Below are positions 44,642 through 52,681 of a DNA stretch of 64,000 bases, in pieces. The notes beneath the pieces were generated by a model. It was not told the origin of the DNA, made no database searches, and saw only the letters and a list, made by a program, of their open reading frames with translations. The stretch's first letter is position 1. Each line of letters opens with the position of its first letter. The stretch lies in contig NZ_WPCC01000002.1 in the NCBI RefSeq assembly GCF_009741925.1, positions 143,539-207,538 on the forward strand. The letters are read 5' to 3'. Both the position numbers and the translations under genes were made by a program. This DNA is from Natronomonas sp. CBA1123. GTDB lineage: Archaea > Halobacteriota > Halobacteria > Halobacteriales > Haloarculaceae.

Positions 44642-44935
44642 ATGACAAGAGGTGCCACCTCATCAGGTCGTGACACCGTCTGGAATCGACGCCGATTCCT
44701 CACAACTGCGGGAACAGCCGCAGGCATTGTGCTCGCTGGTTGTTCAGGCGTAACCAACCAGTCGTTCGCGGCGTCACCGGTCACACTTCCTGACGCCGAT
44801 CAGACTGAGCTGTTGCTCGCCGAGGCCACTGTAACCCCGAAGACCATTACTCTCGATGGGCCTGCCGACACAGAGGTCGAAATAACGAACCAGGCCGCCG
44901 TTTACAAGCGGGCGGATGGACTCGGTGGGCAGTAA
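44642..44935 (+). CDS. Tat lipoprotein, DUF6517-like N-terminal part
   Basis: A 97-aa protein with a twin-arginine lipoprotein signal: WNRRRFLTTAGTAAGIVLAG followed by C. The mature part (VTNQSFAASPVTLPDADQTE, EITNQAAVYKRADGLGG) looks like the first half of DUF6517 proteins. The second half seems to lie in the next gene, whose ATG begins 1 base after this stop. It may therefore be one gene split by a frame change. Confidence 0.6.
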   Translation: MTRGATSSGRDTVWNRRRFLTTAGTAAGIVLAGCSGVTNQSFAASPVTLPDADQTELLLAEATVTPKTITLDGPADTEVEITNQAAVYKRADGLGGQ

Positions 44936-44936
44936 G

Positions 44937-46064
44937 ATGGCCGACAGACACGGGCCTCTTCGTACCCCAATCGGATGGTTCGTCGAACGGGTCAACGGGG
45001 GCGCTATCAGCGAAGGTGCGGCCGTCGCTTACGGAGACGAATTTGGTATCGATACCCTCCCCACGCCGTTCCTCGAGAACGTATCATCGATCTCGGGTGG
45101 GTACGTCAGCGTCCTGGCTCCCACAGGGGTGCGGAGGAGGGATCAGGCCGATCCCAACGACGTGCTGGTATTTTTAAACAGCAAGGGCTTCGATACCGAG
45201 ACAGTGTCCGTCCGGGACGGGAACGTCTTCGAGGCATCGGCGGGTGAGGTCTTCCCTTCGCGACCTTGGCTCGGTGACGGCGATGGTGGTCTGACGACGA
45301 CCTGGCTCAATGGGGATGTCGATGGGGCGTTCGACAAGTCGACACCGTTGCTCCTCGCGACTGGCGATCGGTCGCTCGAAGAGGTGTTCGGTGAGCAGGC
45401 GAGAGCGACCGGAAACAACCCCTTCGATACTGGGAACAACCCTTTCGATACCGGGAATAATCCGTTCCTCGTAGTTGCACCGGGGAACGTTGTCTTCGGT
45501 GACGGATCATCGCACGTCAGGGACGTCGAGCGGCTGTTGGACGCCAGCCGTCCGGCTCCGCTGGGCGGCGGTACTTTCGGCCTTGGAGTCCTGTCAACGC
45601 CGAACGCATCGGTCGCTGGACAGTCGGCCAATCCACTCGTCGATGTTGAGACGAAGGAATTACTTCAGCGTGAGGAGGCTCGAGAAATGCTGAAGAGAGC
45701 CGGGGTCACCGACGCCGATGAGGTTGAGTGGCTGGCCGGTCCGAAGGTCGCCTACCGCGAAGGGAAGGACCCCGACTTCGTGACCGAACTTCTCGGCTCC
45801 GAAACAGCTATCGAGTCATTCACTGGCGTCGTCAGTGGCAGAGAGGGGCCGTGGTGGACCGGTGTCCACGTTGCTCGTAGCTCGGCTGACGACCATGTCA
45901 TTGCGGCGGGGGTCCAGCGTGCGCCGCTCGGGACTGCGAAGGCGGCGGCGAAGAAGGGGGACACGACACTTCATATGCCGGTGGCGACAACGAAGGGTGA
46001 TACGACCTTGTTTGCCGGACGTGAGTACATGGTGTCGGTCGTGGAGCGGTTAGCCATCGAGTAG
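44937..46064 (+). CDS. DUF6517-like C-terminal protein with DTGNNPF repeats
   Basis: A 375-aa protein from MADRHGPLRTP. The middle has a tandem repeat: GNNPFDT repeated with seven-residue period (units of 21 bp, 45411-45470). The C-terminal part (FGLGVLSTPNASVAGQSANP, then SFTGVVSG and AAGVQRAP) resembles the second half of DUF6517 lipoproteins, whose first half is at 44642-44935. No signal peptide of its own. Either a gene split by frameshift and insertion, or two interacting products. Confidence 0.6.
   Translation: MADRHGPLRTPIGWFVERVNGGAISEGAAVAYGDEFGIDTLPTPFLENVSSISGGYVSVLAPTGVRRRDQADPNDVLVFLNSKGFDTETVSVRDGNVFEASAGEVFPSRPWLGDGDGGLTTTWLNGDVDGAFDKSTPLLLATGDRSLEEVFGEQARATGNNPFDTGNNPFDTGNNPFLVVAPGNVVFGDGSSHVRDVERLLDASRPAPLGGGTFGLGVLSTPNASVAGQSANPLVDVETKELLQREEAREMLKRAGVTDADEVEWLAGPKVAYREGKDPDFVTELLGSETAIESFTGVVSGREGPWWTGVHVARSSADDHVIAAGVQRAPLGTAKAAAKKGDTTLHMPVATTKGDTTLFAGREYMVSVVERLAIE
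45411..45470. repeat. Three tandem 21-bp units (DTGNNPF)
   Basis: Units at 45411-45431 and 45432-45452 differ at few positions; a third, less complete one starts at 45453. The encoded repeat is GNNPFDT. Such short coding repeats often change in copy number. Confidence 0.8.
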
Positions 46065-46079
46065 CGTGACTCGGGTACA

Positions 46080-46853
46080 TTACCGCCGACGCGCCAACAG
46101 CCCGCCGCCGTGAGGGGTTGGCGGGTCAACTAGCCACACCTCGATGAAGCCAGCCCGTATCGCCGCTCCAAGCAGTTCCGGTGGGTCGAACGCCCGAACT
46201 GACACGGATGTCCCGGTGGTGGCTGTCTCACCCGTCTGCTCGTCTGTGAGTTCGTAGCTGTAGGCGTATCGGGCGGGTGTGCCGAGAGCCTCTGGGTTAC
46301 GGTCCTCGATAGTTACAATCACGGACCGGTCGACACGATAGCGCTCAGATCTGAAGCTGTCCGATCGGTGATGTCCGTTAGAGAGCGTCTCCGTTAGGGT
46401 AAAGTCGATAGCAATGACTCCCCCAGATGCGAGACACGTCCGAGCTGTCTCGAAGAACGATTGGATGTTTCCAGCAGGTAGATGCGCAATAGAGTTGCCG
46501 AGCAGCGTGTAGCCGTCGAACCGTTCCTGTTCGCAATACTCGAGAAGGTCAGCTTCGACAATTTCAGCGTCTGTTCTCTTGGCAGCTATCTTGCACATCG
46601 CCGGACTCAGATCGACGCCGACCACCTCATCGTAGCGGTCGGCCAGCAGGGCGAGTAGTCGTCCTGGGCCGGAACCACCGACACAGATAGTACTCGCGTC
46701 GTCCGGGAGTTCGTCGGCGACGAAGGCAGCCATTCTATCGTGGTCGTATCGCCGAGCAAGGACAAAATCGTACACAGCGGCCAGTTCGTGGTAGTGGCTG
46801 ACCGACGTCAAATCTTCAGTGACGCTGTCCATCACCTTGCCCAAGGCGTCCAT
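46080..46853 (-). CDS. SAM-dependent methyltransferase
   Basis: A class I methyltransferase of about 257 aa. Motif I is ICVGGSGPGRLLALLA, with VVGVDLSPAM for the acidic binding of the ribose and GYTLLGNSIAHLPAG downstream. The exact start is uncertain (46853 or 46832); both give a normal N-terminus. The substrate cannot be inferred. It is on the minus strand and convergent with the DUF6517-like gene. Confidence 0.8.
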   Translation of the reverse strand: MDALGKVMDSVTEDLTSVSHYHELAAVYDFVLARRYDHDRMAAFVADELPDDASTICVGGSGPGRLLALLADRYDEVVGVDLSPAMCKIAAKRTDAEIVEADLLEYCEQERFDGYTLLGNSIAHLPAGNIQSFFETARTCLASGGVIAIDFTLTETLSNGHHRSDSFRSERYRVDRSVIVTIEDRNPEALGTPARYAYSYELTDEQTGETATTGTSVSVRAFDPPELLGAAIRAGFIEVWLVDPPTPHGGGLLARRR

Positions 46854-46911
46854 AGGTGCCGAGGTGTACCCAGAGCACATAAGACTCGCCCCGGTTTGCG
46901 TTCGGCTCGGG

Positions 46912-47230
46912 TTAAGTGTGAACTGTTGGTTCGGTATGAAGAACGTAGCTAATCGCCAAGAGAGCGAGCGCTTGGGCCGTCCCCAAGATGGCTGGCGCCC
47001 AAATCGGCGTTGTCGATCCCAAAGTCGCCACTCGAATAATATTCACCACGAAAATCCCAGCTGGAGCGAACAGCAAGAGCGCAACACGGGGAGAGAAGTA
47101 CTATGTTCTGAGGCTGGTCACCGCGTACATGATGAATCCGAGGACGATGCCAATCAGCATCGGGAGTTGCAGCGTCCCGAACGTTCTGGCTGGCCTCCGG
47201 CACGTCTGGTTGAATCGTACATGACCAACT
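46912..47230 (-). pseudogene. Broken membrane-protein gene inside a decayed element
   Basis: One frame gives LPMLIGIVLGFIMYAVTSLR and then TAG. In the same frame downstream a second membrane stretch (VALLLFAPAGIFVVNIIRV and AILGTAQALALLAISYVLH) runs to TAA at 46912-46914. No intact start exists. Two hydrophobic segments in one frame around a stop indicate a dead small membrane-protein gene. It lies between the degenerate ends described at 46918 and 47292. Confidence 0.55.
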
Positions 47231-47292
47231 CGTGCTCTCTATGTAGCACGATTTCCGAAACCTTCTGCCGGTTGATGAGTTTCAATACAGCC
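46918..47292. mobile_element. Possible decayed transposon-like element 3
   Basis: The right end on the minus strand reads GGCTGTATTGAAAC, three mismatches from the right end of elements 1 and 2. The left end near 46918 (GTGAACTGTTGG) is only weakly similar. Flanking 8-mers GGTTAAGT (46910-46917) and GGTTAGCT (47293-47300) agree at 6 of 8 positions. A broken membrane-protein gene fills it. This fits an old copy of the element family, but the left end is uncertain. Confidence 0.35.
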
Positions 47293-47294
47293 GG

Positions 47295-48134
47295 TTAGCT
47301 CAAATCAGCTCGACGGAAGCTGAGATACCCGACGAGGAGCGGGACGACAGTCCAAACGAACAGAATACCCAGGAACACAGCTGGATCGAGGTAGCTGGGT
47401 GCCGGGCCGCCGATTCGCGCTTCCACGGCCGTTCCACCACCGAGTAACAGTTGCTGGACGAGTGCGTTGTACGCCCCGGTTGGGCTGAGTCCCTGTAAGA
47501 GTAGGTACCAGGCGGGTACGACGCCACCAGGCATCTCGCCAGTGACCAGCAAGTGAACCGCAGTGGGAGCCAGATCCCAGAGGAGCGTTAGCCCGAGGTA
47601 TGCCGTGATCGCCAACGTCATCGCCCGTGCTCGTGTTGTGGTTACGGCTGAAATACCGATCGCGATGCCGACGAACGAAACGCCGAGAACGACGGTCAGG
47701 ATTGTTGTCCCGATGAACGCTACCACGGGGAGTCCGCCGTAGAGAACCGCGGCGACTACACCAGATACCACGAACCCCAGCGTGAGTCCGATAGCGACCA
47801 CACCGCTTCGACCGAGAAACTTCCCAAGGAGCACTTCACCCCTTGATGGCGGGAGACCGAGGATCACCTTCAGACTCCCCGACTCCCGTTCACCTGCGAT
47901 CGCGAGATAGGCGGCGATCAGCGCCATAATCGGGACAAGGAGTCCCGCGAACTGTGATGCACCGCCAATTGCCATCTCGGCACCGCCTTCGACATCCGGA
48001 ACGAGTAGGGAGATGCCCGCCGAGAGGGACGTCATCGCGGCGATGATCACGACGATGCCCCAGATCATTCGTGACCGGAGAGCGTCGGCGAATTCCTTGC
48101 GAGCAATCGTCAGCCAGATTGTCGCAAGCGTCAC
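47295..48134 (-). CDS. ABC-2 type exporter permease
   Basis: A 279-aa membrane protein with about six helices (GIVVIIAAMTSLSAGISLLV, LLVPIMALIAAYLAIAGERE, VAIGLTLGFVVSGVVAAVLY). GERESGSLKVILGLPPSR is the ABC-2 permease (NosY-like) signature. It overlaps the ATP-binding gene by 4 bases and is its partner. The right end of the decayed element is 3 bases after its stop. Confidence 0.88.
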   Translation of the reverse strand: MTLATIWLTIARKEFADALRSRMIWGIVVIIAAMTSLSAGISLLVPDVEGGAEMAIGGASQFAGLLVPIMALIAAYLAIAGERESGSLKVILGLPPSRGEVLLGKFLGRSGVVAIGLTLGFVVSGVVAAVLYGGLPVVAFIGTTILTVVLGVSFVGIAIGISAVTTTRARAMTLAITAYLGLTLLWDLAPTAVHLLVTGEMPGGVVPAWYLLLQGLSPTGAYNALVQQLLLGGGTAVEARIGGPAPSYLDPAVFLGILFVWTVVPLLVGYLSFRRADLS

Positions 48135-49126
48135 CGCTCTCCCTCCGAAGCATCAACCTGTGGGGGTGCATCACCCGTGTATGCGCTGAATAGATCTTCC
48201 AACGATGACTCTTCGATCGTTACGTCGAGAATTGCAGCGCCATCATCCCGGATGCGGTCGATCACGTCGACTTTCGCTGTGGCTTCGTCGACGCTTACCC
48301 GAATCGTTCGCCCATCGACTGCAACGTCGGAGATACCGGCTATCTCCTTGAGTGTCAGCGAGTCCGGCACGGAATCGACTGTGATGGTTACCGTCGACCC
48401 TGTTCCAAGCGCCTCGCGAAGTCCGTCTATCGAATCGATAGCGACGAGTCGTCCTCGGTTGAGTATCGCGACGCGATCACAAACTGCTTCGACTTGGCTG
48501 AGAATATGGCTGGAGAAGAAGACGGTCTTCCCCCGGTCGGCGTGGTCTCGAGCGATTTCACGGACGAGACGGACGCCGTTGGGGTCGAGCCCCGATGACG
48601 GCTCGTCGAGAATCAATAACTCGGGGTCGCCGACGAGCGCGATCGCGAGGGCCAACCGCTGCATCATCCCCTTCGAATAGCCACCGACGACTCGGTCAGC
48701 AGCTGCAGCATCGAGGCCGACCCGGTCGAGGAGGTCGTCGACTGTGTCGTCGGATTGCTTCAACGCTATCGCGTACTCGAGATGTTTGCGACCAGTAAGG
48801 CGGTCGTAGAGTCCGTATCCATCGGGAAGAATACCGACCCGTTTGTGGATTTCCCGCGTCTCCCTCTGGGCGTCGTATCCGAGGACGGTTGCACTTCCAG
48901 CCGATGGGCGGACGTAATCCATGATCACGTCGATCGTTGTGGACTTCCCGGCGCCATTCGGCCCGAGAAAGCCAAAGATTTCGCCGGTATACACTGTCAA
49001 ATCGAGATCGTCAACAGCGAGAACGTCTTTCCCATAGCGTTTTGTCAACCCCACCGTCTGGATGGCAATCCGTTCGTGATCGGCTGCCTCCCTCGAATCA
49101 GACAGAGAGGCAGAGGATGGATTCAT
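48131..49126 (-). CDS. ABC transporter ATP-binding protein
   Basis: A 331-aa protein starting MNPSSASLSDSREAAD. Walker A is GPNGAGKST, the signature motif is GGYSKGMMQR, and Walker B is LLILDEPSSGLDP. This arrangement belongs to the CcmA/NatA-type exporters. With the permease it forms a two-gene ABC-2 exporter. Repeats of TGAACRT with a 13-bp period lie 50-110 bases upstream. Confidence 0.9.
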   Translation of the reverse strand: MNPSSASLSDSREAADHERIAIQTVGLTKRYGKDVLAVDDLDLTVYTGEIFGFLGPNGAGKSTTIDVIMDYVRPSAGSATVLGYDAQRETREIHKRVGILPDGYGLYDRLTGRKHLEYAIALKQSDDTVDDLLDRVGLDAAAADRVVGGYSKGMMQRLALAIALVGDPELLILDEPSSGLDPNGVRLVREIARDHADRGKTVFFSSHILSQVEAVCDRVAILNRGRLVAIDSIDGLREALGTGSTVTITVDSVPDSLTLKEIAGISDVAVDGRTIRVSVDEATAKVDVIDRIRDDGAAILDVTIEESSLEDLFSAYTGDAPPQVDASEGER

Positions 49127-49177
49127 ACTGTTTGTATTGCTAGCAATCCCCAAATAGTCTCCTTTGTACACGCTAAC

Positions 49178-49236
49178 TGAACATTTTGAATGAACATCTT
49201 CGCTGAACGTCCTCGATGAACATCCCGACTGAACAT
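49178..49236. promoter_or_regulatory. Five TGAACRT direct repeats with exact 13-bp period
   Basis: TGAACAT at 49178, 49191, 49217 and 49230, and TGAACGT at 49204: each start is exactly 13 bp after the last. They sit in the gap between the bactofilin-like gene and the ABC exporter operon. The 13-bp period puts the sites on changing faces of the helix. They look like binding sites for a multimeric regulator of the exporter. Confidence 0.85.
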
Positions 49237-49268
49237 ACTTGCGGACCTTCGCCCCCGTTTGGCGAAGA

Positions 49269-50375
49269 TCAGGCGCTTGAATCGCCGAACGACTCGTCGA
49301 ACGTCGTCTGTCGATCGCTGGGCCCCGACCGTCCCCGGGTGCGGAACGAGTTCCGGAGTTCCAAGGCGAGTGCACCCAGGCCCAACAGGAGTGCACCGAA
49401 CACGAGGAGTCCACCTAAGACCGGGATTGCACCTAGAAGGGCGAATCCAACGATGCCGGCTACGAGCGCCAGCCACCGGTCGTCCCGTCCGGCTCGACGG
49501 AGTACCCATGCACCGACGGCGTACTGGCCGTAGACGATCCCGACCCAGATTGCGAATCCGAATGCGATTGCGCCGAGGATTGCAAAGGGGATGCCGATGA
49601 TCGTGATGGCGACCAGCGCCAAGAGGATCGGTCCGCCGACGAGCGTCAACAACCCAACCCCACCGGTTTTTGCAGGCTCGTCGGACACACGCCCTGCGAG
49701 CCGTGCCGAGAAGGCCGGGAAGAGCGCGAGCAGTATCGCTCCGAGCAGGAGATTCGCGATGAGGCCGTATACCCATGCTACCCAGTTCGGTAGCGAGAAG
49801 GCACCAACATCGCCTCGGAGACTCGAATCCTCCACGACGCCACCTGCGACCGTTGCCGCCGGGTCTTGGGTGAATTCGTTGGCATCATATCGGAACTCCC
49901 CACCGATATCTGCGTTCGGTCCAAGCACGATCGTTTCTGCACCGACACGACCGTCGCCGTCGATTCGGCCGTCGATGCGGACGTACTCCGCGCCGACATT
50001 GACATCCCCGCCAATCGTCGCGGTTTCGGTCACTTGGAAGTTTCCGCTGCCAGCACTAACATCGCCTCCTACCTTACCTTCGATTCGGACATCCCCGGCG
50101 GCGGCAGAGATCGATCCCCCGACGCGCCCGCTCTCGGCGACGTGAATCGTCCCGGCGGCCCCGGAGACATCCCCCGTGACAGTTCCCCGTATTACGATAG
50201 TCCCAGCGAACGCTTCGACGCTGGAGACTGTCTGGCCCTCTTCAACAACAATTGTTTCAGAGGCCCCCTGTACGGACTGCGCTGCCGCTACACCCGCCAC
50301 CGTCGAAAGGAGGAGCATCGCGACGAGGACGACCACGACGCCCCGACGGCCCACCGCCCCGAACAAGAAACCCAT
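49269..50375 (-). CDS. Bactofilin-like polymer-forming protein with membrane domain
   Basis: A 368-aa protein from MGFLFGAVGRRG. A signal segment (VVVVLVAMLLLSTVAGVAAA) is followed by short beta repeats (VTGDVSGAAGTIHVAESGRV, GDVRIEGKVGGDVSAGSGNF), then 4-6 membrane helices and an acidic polar tail. Related in plan to the protein at 42824. These likely form envelope-associated polymers. The gene is divergent from the small membrane protein at 50445; a palindrome at 50392-50411 lies between. Confidence 0.82.
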   Translation of the reverse strand: MGFLFGAVGRRGVVVVLVAMLLLSTVAGVAAAQSVQGASETIVVEEGQTVSSVEAFAGTIVIRGTVTGDVSGAAGTIHVAESGRVGGSISAAAGDVRIEGKVGGDVSAGSGNFQVTETATIGGDVNVGAEYVRIDGRIDGDGRVGAETIVLGPNADIGGEFRYDANEFTQDPAATVAGGVVEDSSLRGDVGAFSLPNWVAWVYGLIANLLLGAILLALFPAFSARLAGRVSDEPAKTGGVGLLTLVGGPILLALVAITIIGIPFAILGAIAFGFAIWVGIVYGQYAVGAWVLRRAGRDDRWLALVAGIVGFALLGAIPVLGGLLVFGALLLGLGALALELRNSFRTRGRSGPSDRQTTFDESFGDSSA

Positions 50376-50391
50376 ACGAATGATAACAACA

Positions 50392-50411
50392 CAATTGTTA
50401 ATAAACAATTG
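50392..50411. promoter_or_regulatory. Palindrome CAATTGTT-AATA-AACAATTG
   Basis: An 8-bp perfect inverted repeat with a 4-base centre (50392-50399 and 50404-50411) lies in the 69-bp gap between two divergent genes. It is 17 bases from the start of the bactofilin-like gene. A symmetric repressor site controlling both genes is likely. Confidence 0.7.
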
Positions 50412-50444
50412 CCCGCACGAGGTGTACGGCGTACCAACCTCCAC

Positions 50445-51002
50445 ATGGGCATGTCTGTCGCAGGCGAACCGCGTCACGAGGACGAGAGCCAGTTCCCAGC
50501 GTACGGACCGATAGAAGCTGGGCTCGGCTACGTCCTGTTCTACGTCCTCGTCGATCGGGCGACCCCCGCCATCGTCACGGTGTTCAGCGAGACGGTACTC
50601 GATCTATCGCCCTCGTTCGTCCGATTCGGTATCGCGGCACTGCTGTGGTTCATACTCGTGGTGACCGCAATCGACCAGATACGGCGCCAACTCGCCGCCC
50701 TCGGCATCGTCACGTACGACGAGTACCAACTCCGGGTGTGGTCACGCGTCACTCCGCCGTCACTGCGAACTGCGGGCTACCTCATGGCGCTTGTCGCTGG
50801 CTCTGCCGTCGCCGTGATAACGTTCGATCGTGCGGTTGAGGCCCTGCTATCACTGATTCCCGCCGTCGCGACGGTCAACGTTGTCGCGTTTAACCTCCCC
50901 GAGATATTCGTGATGATTGTGTTCTTTCTCTCATACAGCGTCGCAGCACATTCGCTTGATAGATTGGTAGTTGGCGGGGTCAGAGTGCTGATGTCGGGGT
51001 GA
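50445..51002 (+). CDS. Four-helix membrane protein, 185 aa
   Basis: The start at 50445 gives MGMSVAGEPRHEDESQFP and then four hydrophobic segments (for example LGYVLFYVLVDRATPAIVTV, FGIAALLWFILVVTAI). A longer in-frame extension overlaps the divergent promoter and is not used. No named family. Divergent from the bactofilin gene and sharing its palindrome, so probably co-regulated. Confidence 0.7.
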   Translation: MGMSVAGEPRHEDESQFPAYGPIEAGLGYVLFYVLVDRATPAIVTVFSETVLDLSPSFVRFGIAALLWFILVVTAIDQIRRQLAALGIVTYDEYQLRVWSRVTPPSLRTAGYLMALVAGSAVAVITFDRAVEALLSLIPAVATVNVVAFNLPEIFVMIVFFLSYSVAAHSLDRLVVGGVRVLMSG

Positions 51003-51153
51003 TTGGCGCCGAGACGTTCGTATGCCGAGGCGGGCCTGCTGTGGATAAACAGATGCGTATTGCTGTTGGTGGTCAGCTCCACGCATGGAGAGTCTGCTAA
51101 CCAATATATTGTTCAACAGATTATTATACTACTCTCGCGTTGTTTAGCATACA

Positions 51154-51765
51154 ATGTCCGAGGAGATGTCCTCACCCCACCGAATGAGTCCGGATGGCGG
51201 TACCGAACACCGTGACGTGAACGATATCGTCGAAGAAGAATGGGTTGAGGAGACGACTCCTTTCGAACGAGTGTACGAGATCATCCGCCGTGCCTACGAT
51301 CCTGCGTCCGCCGCGGAGATTGCTGATCGCACCCGCGTATCGCCGACCACGGCGCGAAAGCACCTGCGAACACTCGAGAGCGCCGGAGAAGTGACGACTT
51401 CTCAGGACGGACAGACGACGCGCTACCGACGGTCGGAAACGGCTATCGTTACCGAACATGCACAGTCGCTCCTCGCGGAACGGACACCCGAAGAGATTGC
51501 GTCCGGAATTGCTGATATGAAGGCGCAGATACAGGAGTGGCGAGAGGAATATGATGTCGATTCACCCGAGGAATTCGCCCGTGAATTGGATATCGATGAT
51601 GTTGACAGTGACTACGGTGCGCTCCTCACAGAATGGCAAACGACGCGACGCAACCTTGCGCTCGCACAAGCAGCACTCGCTATCGGTGAAGCGAGTCATA
51701 CCGGTCACCTTACTGGCAGAGACACAGACGATGATGGCAATGGCGGCACATCCATCGTCGTATGA
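51154..51765 (+). CDS. Winged-helix antitoxin-like regulator (TumA-like role)
   Basis: A 203-aa protein. Residues about 35-95 form a winged helix (FERVYEIIRRAYDPASAAEI, then ARKHLRTLESAGEVTTSQD). The C-terminal half is helical and acidic (RTPEEIASGIADMKAQIQEW). It overlaps the next gene by 4 bases. The next protein resembles TumE-type toxins, so this gene fits as the DNA-binding antitoxin. It probably represses its own promoter at about 51090-51150. Confidence 0.7.
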   Translation: MSEEMSSPHRMSPDGGTEHRDVNDIVEEEWVEETTPFERVYEIIRRAYDPASAAEIADRTRVSPTTARKHLRTLESAGEVTTSQDGQTTRYRRSETAIVTEHAQSLLAERTPEEIASGIADMKAQIQEWREEYDVDSPEEFARELDIDDVDSDYGALLTEWQTTRRNLALAQAALAIGEASHTGHLTGRDTDDDGNGGTSIVV

Positions 51766-52244
51766 CCGACGACGAGGAACTCTCTCAGCATACCCAACCG
51801 AACGAACCGTCTGAGGTGTTTGGTCCTATCGACGCCGGGGCGTTGCGTGAGATTCGAGACCTGTTCGTGGAGCAGGAGCCGCTGGTCCAGACGGCATCAC
51901 TGGACAACCCGTTGAATCTACAGACACTCACGATCGAACTGTCCGACGGAGTCGGAGCGGCATCAACTGCTCGGATAGACGTTCGGTGGAGTCTCACTGG
52001 GAACTACGCCGCGCACTACACGGACGGCAGAGGTCGGAACTTTCGGTTCGACTGCCATCCGAAACCCGGCGCGCCAAGACGACATTTTCATCCACCGCCC
52101 AACGCTCCAAGCCGTCCCGTTGAGCCATCCTGTATTACTGTGTCTGAGGTCTCCCTTGTCACGCGAGCGATTCTTCAACGGTGGCGATACGCCTACGCCT
52201 ATGAAACACTCGAGGGAATCAACGACGCGGAGAATCCGCCGTAG
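51762..52244 (+). CDS. TumE-like toxin
   Basis: A 160-aa protein. Core pattern: FGPIDAGALREIRDLFVEQE, LTIELSDGVG, DVRWSLTGNYAAHY and HPKPGAPRRHFHPPPNA. This matches TumE-type toxins (DUF6516) of type II-like pairs found in haloarchaea and cyanobacteria. The ATGA overlap with the upstream gene supports a toxin-antitoxin pair. The activity of TumE is an RNase in related systems; here it is not tested. Confidence 0.7.
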   Translation: MTDDEELSQHTQPNEPSEVFGPIDAGALREIRDLFVEQEPLVQTASLDNPLNLQTLTIELSDGVGAASTARIDVRWSLTGNYAAHYTDGRGRNFRFDCHPKPGAPRRHFHPPPNAPSRPVEPSCITVSEVSLVTRAILQRWRYAYAYETLEGINDAENPP

Positions 52245-52618
52245 GCAGGGATTTGAGGACACGCGTCTCATTGTCCTATTGACGCGGGATTCGCGCCTTC
52301 GCCACGGAAACAAACTTGCTCTCAAACGACCGGCTCAAGTGATTTCATCGAGAAGTCTGACTTCGAGCAATACCGCTCTGCGGGGTCCATCAACGCTCGT
52401 GTCCGCCGAATATCGGCGATGTTCTGGGTGATCAGCAAGGGCTCGATCGCGGGCAGCTCTCCGTATCGTGTCAACTGATTCGGTGTAGGCGTGGCGCTTT
52501 CACGTTTCTGGGATGTAATCTGGACATATGTCGAACCGAACTTGGTCACTGGACTTGCCGTACAGTTCGGCCGTTTTCGAGACTGTTCCCAGAGTCGAAG
52601 CTGGTTTGCGTTATCGCT
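52245..52618. other. Gap with a possible gene fragment before 42-bp site copy 5
   Basis: A minus-strand frame of 75 codons (52322-52549) reads ELPAIEPLLITQNIADIRR and DPAERYCSKSDF. It looks protein-like but has no start or family and may be the remnant of a gene. Otherwise no gene seen. Confidence 0.3.
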
Positions 52619-52660
52619 TTAACCAACTATTTGGGGATTCTGGCCCAAAATGTTGGTTAA
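52619..52660. repeat. 42-bp inverted-repeat site, copy 5
   Basis: TTAACCAACT at 52619-52628 and TGTTGGTTAA at 52651-52660 with a 22-bp spacer. One base of the left arm differs from the other copies. It lies 21 bases after the stop of the copper ATPase gene, some 31 kb from copy 4. Confidence 0.85.
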
Positions 52661-52681
52661 ATTGGTCGCTCAGTCTGAAGC

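Noticed and set aside
46949..47203. Minus-strand 84-codon frame as an intact gene
   Set aside because: It is a different frame from the two hydrophobic segments, so the broken membrane protein is the better reading.
49866..50444. N-terminal extension of the membrane protein at 50445
   Set aside because: It runs through the promoter palindrome and opposite the bactofilin gene; the sequence is not protein-like.
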